This document shows positions 60,061 to 64,000 of a DNA stretch of 64,000 nt, piece after piece. The number at the start of each line of letters is the position of its first letter. Positions within the stretch are counted from its first letter, which is position 1. Under the pieces are notes generated by a model, which had not been told where the DNA came from, ran no database searches, and saw nothing but the letters and a program-made list of their open reading frames with translations. A program made the translations under genes and the position numbers. Origin of the DNA: DASVHS01 sp038244815 (GTDB lineage Bacteria; Acidobacteriota; Thermoanaerobaculia; Gp7-AA8); NCBI GenBank assembly GCA_038244815.1, contig JBBRTB010000015.1, positions 43,594 to 107,593 of the forward strand, in the 5' to 3' direction.

Positions 60061-62403
60061 ATGCGCCGCGCTCTCGCCGCCGCAACCTTCCTCGTCCTCG
60101 CGGTGATCCTCGCCGTGACGTTCGTCCGATTCCAGCCGGCAGGGTTCGCCCGCGTGGCCCGAAGGGGCAATTCCATCCGCGTTTCGGCACAACGCGTCGC
60201 CTTCATCGTGCCCGGCGGCGAGCAATGCATGGCCCCTCGCCGTGGCGAGCAACTCTTCTTTCAGAGCCACTCGCAGGCGGGCGATCAGACACTCACCATC
60301 AACTTCGCGTATGACCCGCCGCCGGCCGTCCATGACGATTGGCCCTCGGGTGACTGGTGTCGATCGCTATCCACGTTCGTCGACGACGCCATACGCAAAG
60401 CCGGCCCGGCATCGATCGATGATCCGCGCGCGGTCGAGGCGGCCATCTCTCAGGGACTGCAGCACGCGCTCGCGGCCGCGGGACTCCGGACTAGCAGCGT
60501 CTCCGTACGTCTCGACCTTCCGCCCGGATGGGAGCGCACCCGTCCCGTGCCCGCAGTGACGCGACTGGTGAAGCCTGCACCACCCGTTCTGTTCATCGGG
60601 CTGGACGGCGCGGACTGGCAGCTCCTCGACGACTACATCGCACAAGGCGCCATGCCGAACCTCGCGCGCCTCGTCCGCGAAGGCGCGAGCGGCGTCCTGG
60701 AGACGGAACACCCGCCGCTGTCACCGATTCTCTGGACGACGATGATGACCGGCGTCAGTCCGCTCGAGCACCAGATCCTCGATTTCACGCACTTCAATCG
60801 CAGCACAGGCGTGAAAGAGCCGATCACATCCGACGAGCGCGCCGTACCGGCGATCTGGAACATGGCCACGGCGGCCGGAAAACGGGTGGCCGTCTTCGGA
60901 CTGTGGGCGACCTATCCCGCCGAGCCGGTGCACGGCCTCCTCGTCTCCGACCGCCTCTTCACGTTTCTCTACAGCGAGAGCACGCCGCCGCCGGGAATCG
61001 TCTTTCCGCCGTCGCGGGAGTCGTGGGCACGCTCGCACGTGGCCGAGGCGGAGAAAGCGATCGACTTCGCCACGATGAAACACTACCTCCCGTGGCTGAC
61101 CGAACAGGAAGCCAGCGATCTCGCGCACGAAGAGAATCCATACGCGAAACCGGGCAGCGCCCTGCACCGCATCCTCGTGGAGACGGAGATCTACCGCCGC
61201 CTGGCCAACGATCAGCTGGCGCAGTCGTTCCCCGACCTCGGCATCATCTACATCCAGGGCACCGACACGATCGGACACGTCTTCGCGCCGTTCGCTCCGC
61301 CGCTGCAGCCGGGTGTCAACGCCGCCGACTACGAGCGCTATCACCAGGTGCCCGAGCTCTACTTCCGCCACATCGACGAGATCCTCGGCGAGTTTCTGCG
61401 GGCCGCCGAGCGCAACCACGCGCGCGTGATGATCGCCTCGGATCACGGCTTCCGCTGGAAGGAGGGACGACCCGTCGAGCTCTCGAGCGTGGCTACCGCC
61501 ACCGCGGCGAAGTGGCACCGCAATGAAGGCATCGTGTTGCTGTGGGGACCGGGCATCGCGCCGACCGGCGGTCATCGTCTGCGCGGCGGGATCCGCCAGG
61601 TGTGCGCGACGCTGCTGGCGCTCTCCGGTCTTCCAGCCGCGAAGCATGCGGCGCCCGCTCTCGACGGTGCCGGCCTCGCTCGAGCCGGCTCCTCGATCGA
61701 CTATCGCGAGCTGTTCACGCGCTACGTGCCGCCGGCGCCCACCGCCGCGACAGCCGCGTCCGCAAACGAAGAGCTGTCGAAACTGAAAGCGCTCGGCTAC
61801 ATCGGCTCGGGCGAATCGACATCGCCACGCCCCGCTGGGGCGGAGTCGACGAAGACCGCTGGCGCGTACAACAACGAGGGGCTGATCCTCAAGCACGACA
61901 ACCGCATCGCCGATTCGATCGCCGCATTCCGGGAGGCGCTGAAGCTCGATCCGAACCTGGCCTCGGCGGCGTGGAATCTCTCCGATCTTCTCTACTCGCG
62001 AGACGAGAATCGCGCTCAGTCGGACGAACTGCTCCTGCGCGCATTGCAGAACGGATTGCCCGAGGCGCCGAAGTACGTGATCGAGCGGGCCATCAAGGAT
62101 CAGCGGTCGGGACACGCCGATCGGAGTCTGCGGCTGCTCGAAGCCGCGGTGACGCGCCGTCCGGACGAGGCCGAGCTGCGCATGTTCCGCGGCCGCTACC
62201 GCATCGAGGAGAAAAACTGCGCCGGTGCGCTCGAGGACTTCGAAGCGGCCGAGCGTCTGAAACCCGACGACGCCATCGCCTTCGCCTCCGCCGGCCTCGC
62301 CCAGATCTGCCTCGGCGACCAGGCCGCGGCGCGGGCCAGTTTCCAGCGATCGCTGCAGATCAACCCCAGCCAGCCGGCGCTGCGCAGGTTCATGCAGCAG
62401 TGA
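60061..62403 (+). CDS. Membrane-anchored alkaline-phosphatase-superfamily enzyme with TPR tail
   Basis: The 780-residue protein has an N-terminal membrane segment (ALAAATFLVLAVILAVTFV) and a domain of type I phosphodiesterase/nucleotide pyrophosphatase fold: LFIGLDGADWQLLDDY with the metal Asp, LSPILWTTMMTGVSP with the nucleophile Thr, DTIGHVFAPF, and ASDHGFRWKEG for the second metal site. The last 180 residues are TPR-like helices (NNEGLILKHDNRIADSIAAFREALKLDPN, GALEDFEAAERLKPDDA). The substrate may be a phosphodiester or a lipid head group; no neighbour helps decide. ATG 60061 abuts the upstream terminator and has no ribosome binding site, so the true start may be a little downstream or the mRNA may be leaderless. 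Confidence 0.87.
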   Translation: MRRALAAATFLVLAVILAVTFVRFQPAGFARVARRGNSIRVSAQRVAFIVPGGEQCMAPRRGEQLFFQSHSQAGDQTLTINFAYDPPPAVHDDWPSGDWCRSLSTFVDDAIRKAGPASIDDPRAVEAAISQGLQHALAAAGLRTSSVSVRLDLPPGWERTRPVPAVTRLVKPAPPVLFIGLDGADWQLLDDYIAQGAMPNLARLVREGASGVLETEHPPLSPILWTTMMTGVSPLEHQILDFTHFNRSTGVKEPITSDERAVPAIWNMATAAGKRVAVFGLWATYPAEPVHGLLVSDRLFTFLYSESTPPPGIVFPPSRESWARSHVAEAEKAIDFATMKHYLPWLTEQEASDLAHEENPYAKPGSALHRILVETEIYRRLANDQLAQSFPDLGIIYIQGTDTIGHVFAPFAPPLQPGVNAADYERYHQVPELYFRHIDEILGEFLRAAERNHARVMIASDHGFRWKEGRPVELSSVATATAAKWHRNEGIVLLWGPGIAPTGGHRLRGGIRQVCATLLALSGLPAAKHAAPALDGAGLARAGSSIDYRELFTRYVPPAPTAATAASANEELSKLKALGYIGSGESTSPRPAGAESTKTAGAYNNEGLILKHDNRIADSIAAFREALKLDPNLASAAWNLSDLLYSRDENRAQSDELLLRALQNGLPEAPKYVIERAIKDQRSGHADRSLRLLEAAVTRRPDEAELRMFRGRYRIEEKNCAGALEDFEAAERLKPDDAIAFASAGLAQICLGDQAAARASFQRSLQINPSQPALRRFMQQ

Positions 62404-62407
62404 CCCA

Positions 62408-62441
62408 TCAATCCGAGTCGCGCGGGCGGCGCCTGGATTGA
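62408..62441. terminator. Possible bidirectional hairpin between convergent genes
   Basis: TCAATCC and GGATTGA can pair across a 20-base GC-rich loop between the stops of the phosphatase and VWFA genes. No T run follows, so it is a weak candidate. Confidence 0.3.
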
Positions 62442-62448
62442 GCCCGTA

Positions 62449-63945
62449 CTACCACCGCACTTCTTTCGCGGCCACGCCCACCGCGTCACTCAATTCGTCG
62501 CGGATGGTAGCGAATATGCGGTACGTCCCTTTCGAAAGGCGCAGGCCGTGTGAGACCTCTAATTCAGTCTTTGTCTCTGCATCGGCGTTCGTGAACGTCT
62601 CGACGTAGTGATGAAACGCGACAGAAAGACCGGCGCTGTCGAACACGGAAACGTAGATGTGCAGGCGGCCCACCTGTCCATCGCTCCGATCGACAAGCGT
62701 GGCCGAAGCCATCGGCATGCTGATATGCACCGGCACGATCGAGTGCCCGAGGCCATCAGACCTGGGATCATCGACCACCAGCGTGACCGGCAGCGTCGAT
62801 TTCTGCGATGCGATGCCGAATGGTGTAGCCATCGCCCTCTCGAATTCCAGCTCGTGCGACAACTTCAGAAAGTTCTCGCGGTACATCAACGTGTAACGGC
62901 CGGGGCGATCGAGGGCAACGTGGATTCGGTGGAAACTGCCCTCGGCTGCTTGCGAGTGATAGCCGAGCGAGTAGTAGTTCGATGTCGCGCTGTCGAACTT
63001 CGCGATCGATTGGTCGAGCCGGTTGCTGGGCATGAATGTGCCGCCCGTCAGGGCTGCCAGCCAGTAGGCCGCGCTGCTGGGGGACTGCGTGGGACCCACG
63101 GGATCGACGACGAACAGACTCACGTTCGCGGCGTTCGCCTCACGCACCATGGCATCGTGAAACACTGCCTCCCGCGCCGCCTCTTCGCCGGCGGCGGGCA
63201 CGATATAGCCGGGCACCTTGCTACTGATGATCAACATCGCTTTCCTGCCGGGTAGCCAGGCCATCCCGCGAGCAGTGGTGACGACCGATTCGAAAAACGA
63301 AGCAGCGGAGTGCATGTCCTGAGCCGCATCGACCGCATCGCGGAACGACTGCACCACACATCCGCCGGCCGGACAATCGGGGCCGCCAGCATCGAGCTTG
63401 ATCCGTCCGCTCGGCATCGGCTCAGTTGCGGTGGAAGGCACCGCACCGGCAGCGATCGCGGCGAGCGCGGCGTGAATCACAGCACGATCCGATGTCAGTG
63501 GCAGGGTGGTCTGCAGTGCGAGACGACCTTTTCGCAGCGTGACTACCGACCAATTCGAGTCATCCGCCGCGCCATCGAGAAGCCGTTCGATCTCAGCCAC
63601 CGCTCGCGATCGACGGGGCTTGTCCAAGAGCGAACGATTGTCGATCAGCACGACCACACTGCGCTGCCGATCGGGGTCACTCTGAAAATCGGCGGAAGCC
63701 TTCGGCTTCGACGTCGTTCCGGAAACCGCCTCGAAGTTGCTGATCGGCTGCACGACGTCGTCTTCCCGAATCTCGAAGTCCTTCGCGGTCAGCCCCGGCA
63801 CAGGATTTCCGTCGTGATCGAGAACGGCGACGTCGATGTTCACGACCGTGACGTCGATCCGCTCGCTGAGCGGCGGGAGGGAGGGCGTCTGACCTGCAAC
63901 GCCGAATGCACAGAACCACAGCGCAAGGAAGCCGGCCCGTCTCAT
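62449..63945 (-). CDS. Secreted VWFA-related protein (Acidobacterial type), second copy
   Basis: The 498-residue protein has a signal peptide (MRRAGFLALWFCAFGVAG) and the family block IDVTVVNIDVAVLDHDGNPVPGLTAKDFEIREDDVVQPI. A VWA domain follows (VVVLIDNRSLLDKP, WSVVTLRKGRLALQTTLP, GMAWLPGRKAMLIISS). After it come a beta-sandwich-like region and a C-terminal jelly-like part (RLHIYVSVFDSAGLSVAFHHYVE). The MIDAS is degenerate (DNRSL for DxSxS). It belongs to the same family as 8376-9455 but is longer and not adjacent. GAGGTGA precedes ATG 63945. It converges on the phosphatase gene. Function is unknown. Confidence 0.85.
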   Translation of the reverse strand: MRRAGFLALWFCAFGVAGQTPSLPPLSERIDVTVVNIDVAVLDHDGNPVPGLTAKDFEIREDDVVQPISNFEAVSGTTSKPKASADFQSDPDRQRSVVVLIDNRSLLDKPRRSRAVAEIERLLDGAADDSNWSVVTLRKGRLALQTTLPLTSDRAVIHAALAAIAAGAVPSTATEPMPSGRIKLDAGGPDCPAGGCVVQSFRDAVDAAQDMHSAASFFESVVTTARGMAWLPGRKAMLIISSKVPGYIVPAAGEEAAREAVFHDAMVREANAANVSLFVVDPVGPTQSPSSAAYWLAALTGGTFMPSNRLDQSIAKFDSATSNYYSLGYHSQAAEGSFHRIHVALDRPGRYTLMYRENFLKLSHELEFERAMATPFGIASQKSTLPVTLVVDDPRSDGLGHSIVPVHISMPMASATLVDRSDGQVGRLHIYVSVFDSAGLSVAFHHYVETFTNADAETKTELEVSHGLRLSKGTYRIFATIRDELSDAVGVAAKEVRW

Positions 63946-63988
63946 CGGTCACCTCAGATTGGCGACAAGGATCATAGCGCTCCCCCTC

Positions 63989-64000
63989 GTCATTCCGAGC
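63989..64000. repeat. Dispersed palindromic element cut by the window end
   Basis: The last 12 bases are GTCATTCCGAGC, the exact left edge of the dispersed element, so another copy probably continues beyond the window. Confidence 0.7.

Overview
The window is high-GC DNA from a bacterium, most likely a member of the Acidobacteriota. The evidence is two secreted proteins of the 'VWFA-related Acidobacterial' type (8376-9455 and 62449-63945), an Oar-like TonB-dependent receptor with an N-terminal carboxypeptidase-regulatory domain (57087-60005), and a Ser/Thr kinase fused to PD40/WD40-like beta-propeller repeats (3979-6594). The envelope is clearly Gram-negative (TonB receptor, beta-barrel protein, RlpA lipoprotein). 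The class within the phylum cannot be read from this sequence alone. No prophage, IS transposase, CRISPR array or rRNA operon is present. Most of the window is densely packed chromosomal core genes, many overlapping by 4 bases. 

Layout. 1-6600: a truncated response regulator, a cobalamin adenosyltransferase, a secreted S1/P1-nuclease-like hydrolase, a winged-helix/FHA regulator, a secreted JAMM protein and a membrane Ser/Thr kinase. 6600-7600: a secreted orphan gene lies between an intact tRNA-Pro and a 3' fragment of that tRNA. 7600-12200: a beta-barrel protein, a VWFA protein, a fused 5-oxoprolinase PxpB-PxpC and an RNase II-type exonuclease. 12200-14900: panC, panB and a deoxynucleoside kinase. 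15200-20400: a di-heme cytochrome, a TonB-C-like protein and a pair of M16 peptidases. 20400-33300: mtnA, gap-pgk, a CYTH protein, a nucleotidyltransferase, ndk, rlpA, purB, an FtsB-like protein, an M28 peptidase and asnB. 33300-41200: clpB, two-subunit class I fumarase, aspartase, thpR and rlmN. 41200-46000: a DNA glycosylase placed directly behind tRNA-Cys, a cysteine-rich mini-protein divergent from an ECF sigma factor with a cysteine-rich tail, a frameshifted gene, an MscS channel and tRNA-Asn. 46000-50200: pxpA, a YfhO-like membrane protein and an MFS carrier. 50300-56600: a minus-strand block rplU-rpmA / obgE-nadD-rsfS-AAA regulator / rlmH-dksA / holA. 56600-64000: the TonB receptor, a phosphatase/TPR protein and a second VWFA protein.

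How the genes fit together. Central metabolism is well represented: glycolysis (gap-pgk), the C4-dicarboxylate segment (fumarase alpha/beta plus aspartase), asparagine synthesis, pantothenate synthesis, nucleotide supply (purB, ndk, dNK), methionine salvage (mtnA) and 5-oxoproline cleavage (pxpA and pxpBC, 35 kb apart). The rplU-rpmA-obgE-nadD-rsfS-rlmH-dksA-holA region concerns ribosome assembly, NAD synthesis and replication. 

Three non-coding themes run through the window. (a) A family of roughly 90-bp palindromic elements bounded by GTCATTCCGAGC / GCTCGGAATGAC occurs at five places and is cut by the right edge at a sixth. (b) Short tandem 7-9-mers occur between and inside genes and in places form hairpins, a ribosome binding site or part of a promoter. 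(c) TAnnnT -10 boxes lie only 6-9 bases before many start codons, which suggests widespread leaderless transcription, including two symmetric divergent promoters. The most unusual gene arrangements are the ECF sigma/metallothionein-like pair, the tRNA-Pro bracketed gene and the tRNA-Cys/glycosylase junction.
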